In this document: positions 44,436 to 56,442 of the stretch, piece after piece | Position numbering within the stretch: position 1 is the stretch's first letter | How the letters are laid out: every line of letters starts with the position of its first letter | NCBI GenBank assembly: GCA_018894105.1 | Contig: CM032123.1 | Location: 22,855,744 to 22,919,743, forward strand | Origin: Jacaranda mimosifolia | Lineage: Eukaryota > Streptophyta > Magnoliopsida > Lamiales > Bignoniaceae | Reading direction: 5' to 3' | DNA length: 64,000 nucleotides | The notes under the pieces: generated by a model | Told to the model about the DNA's origin: nothing | Database searches by the model: none | Seen by the model: only the letters and a program-made list of their open reading frames with translations | Made by a program: the position numbers and the translations under genes

Positions 44436-47407
44436 TGTAGCACCCCCACTTGAGATATCACCCAAATGCTAGAATGCCACTCAATCAATCCTATAGCATG
44501 CAATAATACATTCGATAGGCCCATAAATTTTTTTCCAAAATTCTCCACTAAACCACAGTGAACACAACTCACAACATGCTTTAAACTTAATACAATAATA
44601 TCAGAGTACGGAAGTCATAATAAAAACCCTTTATTCAAAACATATATCAACATAAGTAATATCATACATATATACCAAAAGTCTCATGTTCTTCCTGACA
44701 TATCACAACATTTTTAATATCCATACATCTTAAATGGTGAATTCATATATGAACATACATTCACCAAACATAATACAAAATGTCAAGCCATAACTCTCAG
44801 TCCAAGCCTCCAGTTATGCATGTCTGAAAGGAAATAAACAGTATGCGAGTGAGTCATAAGGACTCAGTAAGGAATAAGGCAAGGGAATGTATGGTTGTCT
44901 ATAGTCATTAATAACAATGAAGCTCGATAACATGAAACTATAGAGGCTCAAAACAAGCCAGAATGAAGATAATGAACATTTTTCAAATAATAATAATTGC
45001 TAGGTCGAGATGTTGTAACCCTCAGCTCAAAAGGCCTAGGATCATCTCGACTGATGCTGTTCTGGAGGTATAGAGCATCTCAACCGCTCATAGTTGGGAG
45101 AAAATACAGACAGCTCAGTTGGCTTGGCTTCAGCCCGATCCAGACTAGGAGCTCACTCCAGCCTTATTGCTCTACAGCTAAAACAATTTAAAAGTGCAAG
45201 CCCAATAGACTATGCATATCAAATAAAAACAATTATGCATATTAGATTATCCATATGCCTCCATACAAGCATCAGCTCGACAAGTCGGATAGCTTGGCAA
45301 TAACAATGGCACAAGCACGATAGCTTGGCAAAACAATAGCACAAGCATATCAGCTTGGCAAGGCTCTCGGCCTAACAAATCCCCTGTATCATTTTCAATC
45401 AATATTTTGAACAAATTCACGATATACTGATCAATAAAGGCGACACGGCAAATCCACGATATACTGATCAATAAAGGAAATCAATACGATAGTTGACACT
45501 CAAAACACCAATTCAACAGATATGATGCAGTAACACTCTAAAAGTTCATAGTGCCAGAATGGAAATCAGTGCATTCAGAACGGTTTTAAAGAAAACACAG
45601 GACACTCGGCCGTGCAGTTCAGTTTTCAGAAAAAGAAATCAATTTTTCACAAAGCTTCATAGAAGCTGATCTGGACATACATTTTCAATAAAACAGATCA
45701 AATATCAATCAACTTCAAATTAAGAGAACCTCACATGGTACGAGAATCAATAACAAATCACGACAGATATCGAATTAGCATAACCTGACGGGTTCAACGA
45801 TGACTATAGATTAGGCTCAACAAATCAAGAACCAGGCGGTAGAACCCTCACAGGGGTAACAATAATCAACAGAGTAAGATAAACAAAGCAATACCAACCC
45901 TCACAAGGGTTTATCAAGGAAATTATAGGTACAAGGGTTGCTAGATTGGCGGATCCTCACCTTGTCAATCTCGGTAATAAGTCAAAATCCTACTGGTCTC
46001 TAGAACCCAAATCCTCGTCACCTATTTAAAAGGATAATTTACAAATTAAACCCTCGTTCAATCCTGAATATCCACATCAATCATACTTAATCATAATCAA
46101 ATGTAATAATCCCCGAATAACATAATAGTTAGGGTCTTTCTCTTTAGCATAAATACCACAGGATATATTATACGTACTGGCTGTATGAAATCTGTATGGG
46201 TTTCAACATATACCATCAAAATATTACAATTGAGTCCTTAACTTACCCACTTAACCTTATAACAGGTATTATGTCAGTAATAACAATCTAATTTTTTTTT
46301 TGTAAGATCCCAAATTTTGTTACTTAAGGCGCAATAACATGAAATTAGGGTTTTCTATACTTAATAAGCCTTCTAGCCTATAGTTGACATGAAATAATAC
46401 CATTCCGAATTCAATAAACTTATTTATCGTGCATGAACATTCAAATCTTATGCATGGTTGTTCTCATCAATGATTTCCTTCATTATCCTTTGAAATACAA
46501 GATTTGAATAAGAAATACATGTATATAAATACATGTAACAAGCTTAATTTCATTTCCGGACAATTACCCAAATATTGAGTAATCAAAAAAGAGGAAAGAT
46601 AATCAGCGCCCGTGCATGGCTTTCCCTCGTTGAGACGAGCATACTGCCTGTCACCGCCGCCAGAAAACTCTGAAACCGCCACCAAAAATTGCTCCTCAAC
46701 CCCAGGAATCCAATGCTCCAATAAATTTTTCATTCTGACACCAGGAAAACCCTCTATTCGTTGGAAAACAGTAGCTCCACCACTAATACCATTGTGCGGT
46801 TTTTGTGAAGTTTCTCCTCCTACGGTGGTGCGTTCAATGATTCGAGAGTACTAGAGTGATCCTTGAGCTCAGCTCGACAGAATGGTACCAATTTTTTGCA
46901 TTAAAACTCACCGAAAAGATAACCTATTTCTCCTTCCATTTCCGTCGATTTTCTCTAATTTCTCTGGTGTTATCGCCGGAGATGAATGAGGGTAGGTGTT
47001 TTTTGAGTTCAGGGTAGTAAGGTGATGGTGAATGTTGGTTGATATAAGGTGGCTCACGGTGGGGTTGAGTTTTCGCCGGTGGTGAAGAGATGGGGAGTGT
47101 ACGGTGATGAAGATGATGAATGGAGGGGGAGGAAATAAAAACTTATTTTTATGATTAAATTTTTTCATAATCACAATTGAGCCCCCAAAATTTCTACTGG
47201 CCAGACTTAAGTCCCTCCTCAAATCAATACTTACGTCAATTAAGTCCTAGAATTTTATGGTGGCTTGACATTAAGTCCAATTCTAATAAAATTTCAAACA
47301 TTAACCCCGATTAGATAATAAAATGATGAAATTTAATCCTCTAAATTTACATTTAAACCCACGAACTAACAAAATATACATATATATTTATTATTTTAGA
47401 TGTTACA
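44436..47407 (-). repeat. 3' LTR of the gypsy element
   Basis: 2,972 bp. Relative to the 5' LTR it lacks about 65 bp at the start of U3 (next to 47400) and parts of a tandem repeat near 45250-45350, but has an extra tandem copy of about 38 bp at 45413-45475 (CGATATACTGATCAATAAAG twice). Short GCACAAGC...TAGCTTGGCAA units repeat at 45270-45360. Confidence 0.92.
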
Positions 47408-47425
47408 ATCCCCTCATCTTAAAGG
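47408..47425 (-). other. Polypurine tract of the gypsy element
   Basis: Purine-rich AAGATGAGGGGAT on the minus strand, ending at the 3' LTR. Confidence 0.8.
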
Positions 47426-48540
47426 AATCTGGTCCCCTAGATTCTCACCTGAGTACTAAAAAAGATCGGGATATTGTTGACGCATAACTTCTTCAAGCTC
47501 CTAAGTTGCTTCTTCGACATTATAGTTTCGCCAAAGGATTTTTACTTGAAATCTTTCTATTTCTCAATCCTCGAAAATTGCGATCCATAATTCTGACCGA
47601 CTGTTCCTCATATGTAAGATCACTCTGCAGAGACACACTAGTATAGGGAATGATATGAGAAGGATCAGGATGGTACTTTCGAAGTTGTGATACATGGAAA
47701 ACATCATGAATGCCCGTCACATCAGGAAGCAACTCTAATCGATATGCTGCTAATCCGATTCTTTCACATATTCGATAGGGGCCAATGTATCTAGGGGTAA
47801 GTTTTCCACCTTTGTCGATTCAGTTCTCATTCTCTACTTAATGATCTAGGGTTTTTTCAATAGTTTCCTGGATCAGTTCAGGTCTTATGGTTTCTAAAGA
47901 CTTATGTTCTTGGGTCTTATATTCCTCAATATCCCAATGTAGTGGAGATCGATACTTTCTGCCATATAGGGCTTCATACGAGGCCATTTGAATTGTTGTT
48001 TGATAACTGTTATTGTATGCAAATTCAACCAGGGGTAGATGTCGATCCCAACTTTTACTAAAATTCAAAACACATGCACGTAACATATCCTCCATAATTC
48101 GTATAGATCTTGCCGATTGTCCATCTATTTGAGGGTAAACAGTGGAACTGAAATACAACCTCATGCCTAGATGTCCCTACAGAGCAATCCAAAGTCTTGA
48201 GGTGAACTTGGGATCCTGATTAGACACAATACTGACTTGAATTCCATGTAACCTGACTATACTTCAGTCAATTTCTCGACTTTGTACTGTGTCTTGACAG
48301 GTAGAAAGTGTGTAGATTTAGTTAATCTGTCCACTATTACCCATATACTATCATATCCACCTTGAACCACTAGCAGACCTATTACAAAGTTCATAGTTAT
48401 TTGTTCCTATTTCCAATCTAGTATTGGGAGTGGTTGAAGTAATCTTGATAGTCGCTGATGTTCTGCCTTTACCAACTGACAAGTTAGACATCTTCGTACA
48501 TATTCGCCGACATCTTTCTTCATTCCGTTCCACCAAAATT
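47426..48540 (-). pseudogene. Gypsy integrase remnant
   Basis: Minus strand. 48536-48351 holds zinc-binding-domain text (YVRRCLTCQLVKAEHQ) in a shifted frame; then ITMNFVIGLL and SIWVIVDRLTKSTHFLPVKT carry the first core positions; then 48164-47838 reads STVYPQIDGQSARSIRIMED, CVLNFSKSWDRHLPLVEFAY and YEALYGRKYRSPL. In the DGQSERTI block the catalytic Glu is Ala. The C-terminal part near 47732-47430 reads GIHDVFHVSQLRKYHPDPSH and, shifted, VKILWRNYNVEEATWELEE-like text (the Trp is a stop). Stops and frameshifts throughout. Confidence 0.85.
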
Positions 48541-49180
48541 GTTTTCTCAAGTCTTAGTACATTTTGGTACTTCTAGGATGGATCGCAAACTTTGATTTGT
48601 GTGCCTCTTCCAATAACCTTGCTCGTAATTCTTAAGGCGCGCAAATTCTCTAACGAAACAAAAGAATACCTTGACTATGGGTATTGAATTCTGATTCCCC
48701 AAACCTCTTGAATGCTTCATTCTTTTCAAATAACCATTTATCATTGGCTTGTGCCTGCCATATTTTCGCATGCAATTTTGGTTGCACATTTACTCCCGCA
48801 AGCCAAACTTTTTATTTCATTCTCATCACCCCATTTGAATTTTGAACCTTCATCTTTGTTCCTGTCAGATGAGCTAATTCAGCTCTAGGACTCAATGCAT
48901 CCGCTACCACATTAGCTTTCCCTGGGTGGTATGAAATTGAAAATCATAATCCTCAAGAAATTCTACCCATTGTCGTTGTCTCATATTCAAATCTTTGTGA
49001 GACGCAAATACTTGAGACTCTTGTGGTCAGTATATACTTCAAATGTGGCCCCATATAAATAATGTCTCCATTTAGACAATGCGAATATCACCGTTGCTAA
49101 CTCCAAATCATGAGTTGGGTAATTCTCTTCATGTGGTTTAAGTTTCCTAGACGCATAAGCAATAACACGCACTCTCTAAA
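48541..49180 (-). pseudogene. Gypsy RNase H and connector, decayed
   Basis: 49172-48987 is open: [52 protein letters not shown], the RNase H domain of Ty3/gypsy pol. 48986-48541 is stop-rich connector with traces only. Confidence 0.8.
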
Positions 49181-50130
49181 TTAGTACACATCCCAATATT
49201 TCCTAGGAAGTGTCTATATAAACCACAAAGTCTTTTAACCCATCAGACAAAGCTAAAATCGGAGATGTGACTGGCCGAGTCCTTAGCTCTTGGAAGTTCC
49301 TTTCATGTTCTTCATTCCAATCAAAGGGTTGATTCTTTTAAGTTAACTTAGTCAAAGGACTGGATATTTTACAGAAATCCTGAACAAATCTTCGATAATA
49401 ACCAGCTAGACCCTGAAAACTATGAACCTCCGTGACATTCTCAAGTCTCTTCCAATTAACTATTGCCTTGACCTTGGAGGGATCAACTTCCACTCCATTC
49501 TAGGAAATGATATGTCCAAGAAAAGTTACCTGTTCTATCCAGAATTCGCATTTACTAAACTTAGCATATAACTGATGCTCCTTCAAAGTTCTGAGTACTA
49601 AGTGTAAATGTTTTGCATGCTATTCTCGAGTCTTCAAATATACCAAGATGTCATCTATGAAGACAACTACAAACTGATCTAAATATGGTCTGAATACTCG
49701 ATGCATCATATCCATAAATGCTGCTAGAGCATTAGTCAAACTAAAAGGCATCACTACAAATTCCAAATGACCATATCGGGAATTGAAGGCAGTTTTCAGT
49801 ATATCCGCTTCTCTGATCTTTAACTGGTAATACCATTGCCTTAAATCCAATTTTGAAAAGATTGTAGCACCTTGTTGTAAATCAAACAACTCTTCTATGT
49901 ATGGTAGGGGATACTTATTTTTAAGTGTGACTTTATTCAGGTCCCTACAGTCAATGCACATTTTTAGATATCCATCTTTCTTCTTAACAAACAATACTAG
50001 AGCACCCCAAGGAGAAGTGCTTGGTCTTATAAACTTTTTCTCTAACAGCTGCTGAAGTTGCTCCTTTAACTCCTTCAACTATGTGGGTACCATTTTATAG
50101 GGAGTTTTTGACATAGGCTCTGCTCATGGT
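49181..50130 (-). pseudogene. Gypsy reverse transcriptase
   Basis: 50078-49620 is open for 152 codons: [55 protein letters not shown] (usual GYHQ changed to WYYQ), [16 protein letters not shown] and the catalytic box FIDDIL near 49660-49640. After a stop the frame goes on with [29 protein letters not shown] and [12 protein letters not shown] (49600-49390). This is the thumb/connection region of chromovirus RT, with several stops. Confidence 0.88.
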
Positions 50131-50448
50131 AGAGTGTGAATAACAAATTCTATTTCTCTATCAGGAGGTATTTAATTCAGCTCTTCTGGAAATACTTCTG
50201 AATACTCGGCTACTATATCCACTTCTCCAACTTGGCGATGTCTCAAGGCTTATTTATGAGACAAGCTAAGAATCCTTGTCCACCTTCCTTGAGGATTCTT
50301 TTTGCCTCCAATGCGGATATTAGTGACAACGAGATAGTTTTATCTGAGATAGAGTGAGAAGATATCGGCATTTTATCTCCAAGAGAAATACTTTTTGTGA
50401 AACAATTCATCTGTGGCTGATGTCTATATAACTAACCCATTCCCAAAA
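50131..50448 (-). pseudogene. Gypsy protease-RT linker, decayed
   Basis: About 320 bp between the protease stop and the RT. It has stops in all minus-strand frames but no foreign sequence was recognised, so it is the decayed linker of the polyprotein. Confidence 0.5.
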
Positions 50449-51873
50449 TCAGATCATATCCCTAAAGGGGCATCTGTATAAGGTTAGCTGAAGACAATCC
50501 TTGTATATTATATCTGTGGTCAAACTTTCCCCTAGTGGAGTCAAAACCTCTATTTGATAGGTCATAATTTTTGGTTGTTTGCTCAATTTTTGAGAAAAAG
50601 TAGAAGATATAAATGAATGAGATGCACTAGGATCATACAAGGCATTACCCAAAATACCAGTTATAGAGACCATACCTTCAACTACTTGATTTGAATTAGG
50701 TGCGTCTTCGACAGTTAAACCATAGGCGCGGGCCTGAACTTTTTGTGTGCCTTTAGCACCCACCACTTGTTTCCCTTTCACTACTGTGGTCGGGGCTTCC
50801 CTTCTAGGACAGTCTTTTAAAAAATATTGGTCACTACCACATCCCAGACACTTCCCTTGTTTCATCCAGCAAGTAGCCTCTTCATGTCCTGATCTACCAT
50901 AATATCCACACCGTCGCTGTGTTTCTTCCTGAGTCTGGTTTGGGTTTCTACCAGACTGGGGTACTCAAGATAGCGAATTCCCGATCTGTAAACGAGGTTG
51001 TTTTCTTCCCGAACTATTTTTTCCTCCATGATATGGCCTATTCCTTTTAGTTCTGTCCCCAATCCTTCGAATATCTTGGAGTTCTGACTCCAGTTGTAAA
51101 ACTTTACTAACCGCCGCATTAAAATTTGGTATGTCACAGAGAGCTAATCCACATCTAAATTTTGGTCACAATCCTGAATAAATTGCCGTGTCTGTCGACT
51201 TTCATCTTCCCATATATAGGGAGCATACTGAATCAGTCGACTGTAGGCAGTTTCATACTGACTAATGGTTTGACATCCTTGTATCAGGTTCATGAACTAT
51301 CTTTCTCGCGACTGCTTGACTACCAGCAAAACATATTTATCCGTAAATTCCCTAGTAAAATTTGCCCAAGTTTGTTGGATCCCTGCTGCAGTCCATCTCC
51401 AGTCAACGATCTTTCACCAACTGCGTCGAGGACCAGCTAACAGAAAAATGGCAAAATGAACTTTTTGATCGTCTGAGTAGTGAAAAGTTTCAAATATGTT
51501 CTCCAGATTATCTATCCACTCTTCTGCTTTTCTGTCATCAAGTTCTCCTAAAAACTTAGGAGGCTGAAATCATAAAAATCTCTCCAAAGCTCGATCATCA
51601 ACAACCTCATGAACTACTATCACCCTTCCTCCTCTTGCATGCCCACGTGGCTGTTGCCTTTGCCCCTCCGAATTTCTAGGTTCAATAGGTTGACCAATAG
51701 GCGGCTGACCATCCAAATTTATTTGTGAAACTTCCTCTTCATTCCAGGGTTGTGGATATACAAGTGCTTATCGTCTAGGGTTTCCAGCCATATTAGGTCT
51801 CTTTCCAATTGGCCTGCCCCTACGACTCCCCTCATATTGGCGCGGGAACATCGTTGCTTTCATGAGACGCCAT
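50449..51873 (-). pseudogene. Gypsy gag and protease
   Basis: Gag start Met at 51873 (MASHESNDVPAPI), soon followed by stops. The capsid core is readable: PPKFLGELDDRKAEEWIDNL, then TWANFTREFTDKYVLLVVKQ and GCQTISQYETAYSRLIQYAP. 50865-50449 is open with the knuckle GKCLGCGSDQYFLKDCP, in which the CCHC His is Tyr, then protease: ALYDPSASHSFIS at about 50634, where the usual DSGAS is DPSAS (catalytic Asp kept, Gly lost), and IEVLTPLGESLTTD. Both nucleocapsid and protease would be impaired. Confidence 0.85.
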
Positions 51874-52278
51874 TGTCCTTATTTAATACTCAAGCCTGAA
51901 TCATTAATTCATGAATAATTCTCAATCACTAATTAGTTCTGAAGATTTTCAAAATTTAAAAGAATGGAAAAACCAGTATAATACCACACACTATATAGTT
52001 TATATTAATAGGTGGAAATTTTATTTATAAAACAAGTTAGCATTAGCAGTTACGATAGTATGTACAAGTCAAAATTTAAAATTTCAAAAAGTTGCTAAGC
52101 TAACTATATGCCAGGTCGTAGAAAATGACCGGACTAATGCGAGAGATCACTTATCGCCTGCGAGCAATAAGCTCGTGCTAACCTGCCTAGGTCATACCAA
52201 TAGTCTATATACATAAAGTGCCATATCTAGGCATACTACCATCTTATATACACAAACCCATATCCTAGTCAGCAATAC
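51874..52278 (-). other. Spacer between pre-gag ORF and gag
   Basis: About 400 bp of stop-rich, AT-rich sequence separating the extra ORF from the gag start. No splice or frameshift signal was identified. Confidence 0.45.
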
Positions 52279-53165
52279 TCAGTCCACATCCTTAACATCG
52301 GTAATAACTAACTCAGTGTCCTCCTCCTCAACCTCCTCATCATCCATAGGTAACTCTATCTCATCATCATCAGTTGGTATCATTATTTCCATATCCACCT
52401 TATCTGGCATCAATATCTCTACAGCCTTATCTGGTATCGGTATTTCTATATCCTCATCGGGTATCGATATCTCTACGTCATCATCTGGTATCGGTATCTC
52501 TACATCAGCATCCTTAGGTGGTTCATCCACCAAAAACTCCAGTACCGAATCTATCTCAGGCTCCTTCTCAGGATCGCATCATCTCTGTCCTCTACTGGCT
52601 CTACTATAGGTGCCGCAGCCAGGACTCTCTCAACTGCCTCCTTGATACGTATGCCTGATCCCTGTCCTTGCTCTGGGGCCGGGCGTATCCCCGAAGGTCC
52701 CGCACTAACATCGATACCTAAGCCTACACCAATAACCTGATCAATAGCTCTCCTGAAATGAGCTATCATTCCTCGAATCTCATTCATGTTGAGGTGATTC
52801 ATCTCATGAATTCTCATAGAGTCAACTTCCAACAACTTAAAAGTCCCTTCCATGTGCTCACGAATAGACTGAAGTTCTTCAATTTGAGCTTAAGCAATGC
52901 TAACCCTTCGTTCTTCCCTCTCCACGTCTTCCATCAATTCAGCCACCATATAATTTCTATTCACCATAACAGACCTCAAATAATTATTCTCAGCCTGGCT
53001 GTCTCTTAGATTTCCTCTCATATCATAAAGTTTATCCTGAAGAGTTTGACATATCTTATTCATCTTTTTCTTCTTAGCTACAAATGCCTCAACTCTTTTC
53101 CTAATAGACTCTAAACTCTCATTTTCTTCCATAGGTTCCTTGCCCTCTCTTCGTCCATTCACCAT
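52279..53165 (-). pseudogene. Extra ORF upstream of gag: coiled coil plus acidic repeats
   Basis: Not recognised as a known domain. Reading starts at Met 53165 (MVNGRREGKEPMEENES). Residues about 1-170 are Lys/Glu/Leu-rich with heptad character (RKRVEAFVAKKKKMNKICQT, LQDKLYDMRGNLRDSQAENN, YMVAELMEDVEREERR), suggesting a coiled coil, broken by one stop near 52887 in the same frame. Then comes a Gly/Pro hinge (GLGIDVSAGPSGIRP). After a frameshift near 52570 an acidic tail has at least four 9-residue repeats of the form VEIPIPDDD, ending EEVEEEDTE. Length is about 295 codons. It lies between the primer site and gag on the coding strand, so it would be on the element's RNA. It could be an N-terminal part of gag, or a separate pre-gag protein as known for Ogre-type elements. 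Confidence 0.7.
52390..52510 (-). repeat. 27-bp coding tandem repeats
   Basis: GGTATCGGTATCTCTACATC-like units at 27-bp spacing on the plus strand. On the coding strand they give the 9-residue acidic repeats of the pre-gag ORF. Confidence 0.8.
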
Positions 53166-53310
53166 CCTGAAATACATAACTTCTTTTATTAACAATAATT
53201 CACATAAATCTAAAGCTGTAAAACACATTATAATCTCATCCCACGTAAAACGTCCAAAAGTTAATTCCTAAAGTCCCATATCAGCAAAGCTCAGGTTTCC
53301 CAAACCTAAG

Positions 53311-53322
53311 CTCTAATACCAC
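53311..53322 (-). other. Primer binding site (initiator-Met tRNA type) of the gypsy element
   Basis: TGGTATTAGAGC on the minus strand, one mismatch from TGGTATCAGAGC, three bases from the 5' LTR end at 53326. Confidence 0.9.
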
Positions 53323-53325
53323 CTC

Positions 53326-56300
53326 TATAGCACCCCCACTAGGGATATCACCTAAATGCCAAAACGCCACTCAATCAATCCTATAGCATGCAATAATATA
53401 TCCGATAGGCCCATAAATTTTTTTCCAAAATTCTCCAATAAACCACAGTAAATACAACTCACAACATACTTTAAACTTAATACAATAATATCAGAGTGCG
53501 GAAGTCATACTAAAAACCCATCTTTATTCAAAACATATATCAACATAAGCAATGCCATACATACATGCCAAAAGTCCTATGTTCTTCCTGACATATCACA
53601 ACATTTCTAATATCCATACTTATTAAATGGTGAATTCATATATGAACATACATTCACCAAACTTAATACAAAATGTCAAGCCACAACTCTCAATCCAAGC
53701 CTCCAGTCTCGTACCTGCCTGAAAGGAAATAAACGATACGAGGGTGAGTCATAAGGACTCAATGAGGAATAAGGCAAGGCAATGGATAGCTGTCTAGAGT
53801 CAATAATAACAATGAAGCTCGATAACACGAAACTATGGAAGCTCAAAACAAGCTAGAATGAAGATAATGAAAAATTTTCAAACAATAATAATTGGCAGTT
53901 CAGGATGTTGTAACCGTAAGCTCAAAAGGCCCAGGATCATCTCGACCGATGCTGTTCGGGAGGTATAAAGCATCTCAACCGATCACAATCGGGAGGAAAT
54001 ACAGACGGCTTAGTTGGCTTGGCTTCAACTCGATCCAGACTGGGAACTCACTCTAGCCTTATTGCTCCACGAGCTAAAATAATTTAAAAGTGAAAGCCCA
54101 ACAGACTGTATATAAAATAAAAATAATTATGCATATCAGATTATCCTTAGGCCTCCAAACAATACAATCGTTCCACAATAACAATCCAATAATCACAATG
54201 GCACGAGCATCAGCTCGACAATAACAATAGCACAAGTCGGATAGCTTGGCAACAACCATGGCACAAGCACGATAGCTTGGCAAAACAATAGCACAAGCAT
54301 ATCAGCTTGGCAAGGCTCTCGGCTTAACAAATCCTCTGTATTATTTTCAATTAATATTATGAACAAACAATTGCCAACATGACAGAATAACTGAACAATG
54401 ATGCCGCCACGGCAAATCCACAATATACTGATCAATAAAGGAAATCAATACGATATTTGACACTCAAAACACCAATTCAACGAAATGATGCAGTAACACT
54501 CTCAAAAGTTCATGGTGCTAGAACGGAAATCAGTGCATTCAGAACTATTTTAAAGAAAACACAGGACACTCGGCCGTACAGTTCAGTTTCAGAAAAAGAA
54601 ATCAATTTTTCACAAAGCTTTATAGAAGCCGATCTGGACATACATTTTCAACGAAACGGATCAAATATCAATCAATTTCAAATCAAGAGAACCTCACAGG
54701 GTTCGAGAATCAATAACAAATCACGATATATATCAAATTAGCATAACCTAACGGGTTCAACGATGACTATCGATTAGGCTCAACAAATCAAGAACCAAGC
54801 GTTAGACCCTCACAGGGGGAACAATAATCAACAGAGTAAGATAAACAAAGCAATACCAACCCTCACAAGGGTTTATCAAGGAAATGGTAGGTACAAGGGT
54901 TGCTAGATTGGCGGATCCTCACCTTGTCAATCTCGGCAATAAGTCAGAATCCTACTGGTCTCCAGAACTCAAATCCTCGTCACCTATTTAAAAGGATAAT
55001 TTACAAATTAAACCCTCGTTCAATCCTGAATATCCACATCAATCATACTTAATCATAATCAAATGCAATAATCCCCGAATAACATAATAGTTAGGGTTTT
55101 TCTCTTTAGCATCAATACCACAGGATATATTATACGTACTGGCTGTATGAAATATGTATGGGTTTCAACATATACCGTCAAAATAATACAATTGAGTCCT
55201 TAACTTACCCACTTAACCTTATAACAGGTACTAGGTCAATAATAACAATCTAATTTTTTTTTGTAAGATCCCAAATTTTGTTACTTAAGTCGCAATAACA
55301 TGAAATTAGGGTTTTCTATACTTAATAAGCCTTCTAGCCTATAGTTGACATGAAATAATACCATTCCGTATTCAATAAACTTATTATCATGCATGAATGT
55401 TCAAATCTTATGTATGGTTGTTCTGATCGATGATTTCCTTCATTATCCTTGGAAATACAAGATTTTAATAAGGAATACATGTATATAAATACATACAACA
55501 AGCTTAATTTCATTTCCGGACAATTACCCAAATATTGAGTTATCAAAAAAGAGGAAAAAAGATTAGCCCCTGTGCATGGCTTTCCCTCGTCAAGACAAGC
55601 ATTCTGCTCGATTACCGCCGCCGCGCTGCCAAAAAACTCTGAAACCGCCACCAAAAGTTGTTCCTCAACCCCAGGAATCCAATGGTCCAATTAATTTTTA
55701 ATTCCAAGAGAATCCTCTAGTCGTCGAAAAACAGTAGCTCTGCCACGAACACCGTCATGCGGTTTTTGTGAAGTTTCTCCTCCTACGGTGGTCCGTTCAA
55801 TGATCTGAGAGTACCGGAGTGATCCTTGAGCTCAGCCCGATAGAATTGTACTAGTTTTTGCCATCAAAATTCACCGAAAAGATAACCCATTTCTCCTTCC
55901 ATTTTCATCGATTTTCTCTAATTTCTCTGGTGTTCTCACCGAAAATGAATGAGGGTAGGTGGTTTTTGAGTTCAAGGTAGCAGGGTGATGGTAAATGTTG
56001 GTTGATATAAGGTAGCTTACGGTGGGGGTGAGTTTTCGCCGGTGGTTAAGAGATGGGGAGTGTACGGTGATGAAGATGATGAATGGAGATGGAGGAAATA
56101 AAAACTTAATTTTATGATTAAATTTTTTCATAATCACAATTGAGCCCCCAGAATTTCTGCTAACCAAACTTAAGTCCCTCAAATCAATACTTACCTCAAT
56201 TAAGTCCTAGAATTTAATGGTGGCTTCACATTGAATCCAAATCTAATAAAATATCAAACATTAACCCCTATTAGATAATAAAATGATGAAATTTAATCCT

Positions 56301-56437
56301 TTAAATTTACATTTAAGCCCACGAACTAACAAAATATACATATATATTTTTTTATTTATTATTTTAGATATTATTAAAATTATCAAATTTGGAGAATTCA
56401 AAAATATCATATAAAATAAAATTCTAGGGATGTTACA
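53326..56437 (-). repeat. 5' LTR of the gypsy element
   Basis: 3,112 bp. The outer end is GGGATGTTACA at 56437. The inner end reads TATAGCACCCCC where the 3' LTR has TGTAGCACCCCC. It includes a GCACAAGC...TAGCTTGGCAA tandem repeat at 54205-54320, with more units than in the 3' LTR. AATTGAGCCCCCA near 56140 is a phrase shared in style with the solo gypsy-type LTR. Confidence 0.93.
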
Positions 56438-56442
56438 CAAAA
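56438..56442 (+). repeat. Target-site duplication CAAAA (right)
   Basis: Exact match to 44431-44435. Confidence 0.92.

Larger units (their letters stand above)
44436..56437 (-). mobile_element. Ty3/gypsy chromovirus-like retrotransposon, structurally complete, coding-dead (12.0 kb)
   Basis: LTRs at 44436-47407 (2,972 bp) and 53326-56437 (3,112 bp), both with GGGATGTTACA/TGTAGCACCCCC-type termini (one TG changed to TA), an initiator-Met type primer site, a polypurine tract and a perfect CAAAA duplication. On the minus strand the order is primer site, an extra ORF, gag, protease, RT, RNase H, integrase. That order and the integrase C-terminal text suit chromoviruses. No clear chromodomain was seen. 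LTR identity is about 92% over the first 410 bp by eye, so insertion is not recent. It sits inside the CACTA element and is therefore younger than it. Confidence 0.93.

Noticed and set aside
52316..52609. Plus-strand Ser/Ile-rich open frame
   Set aside because: It is the antisense shadow of the acidic 9-residue repeats in the minus-strand pre-gag ORF. The coding sense is fixed by LTR, primer site and pol orientation.
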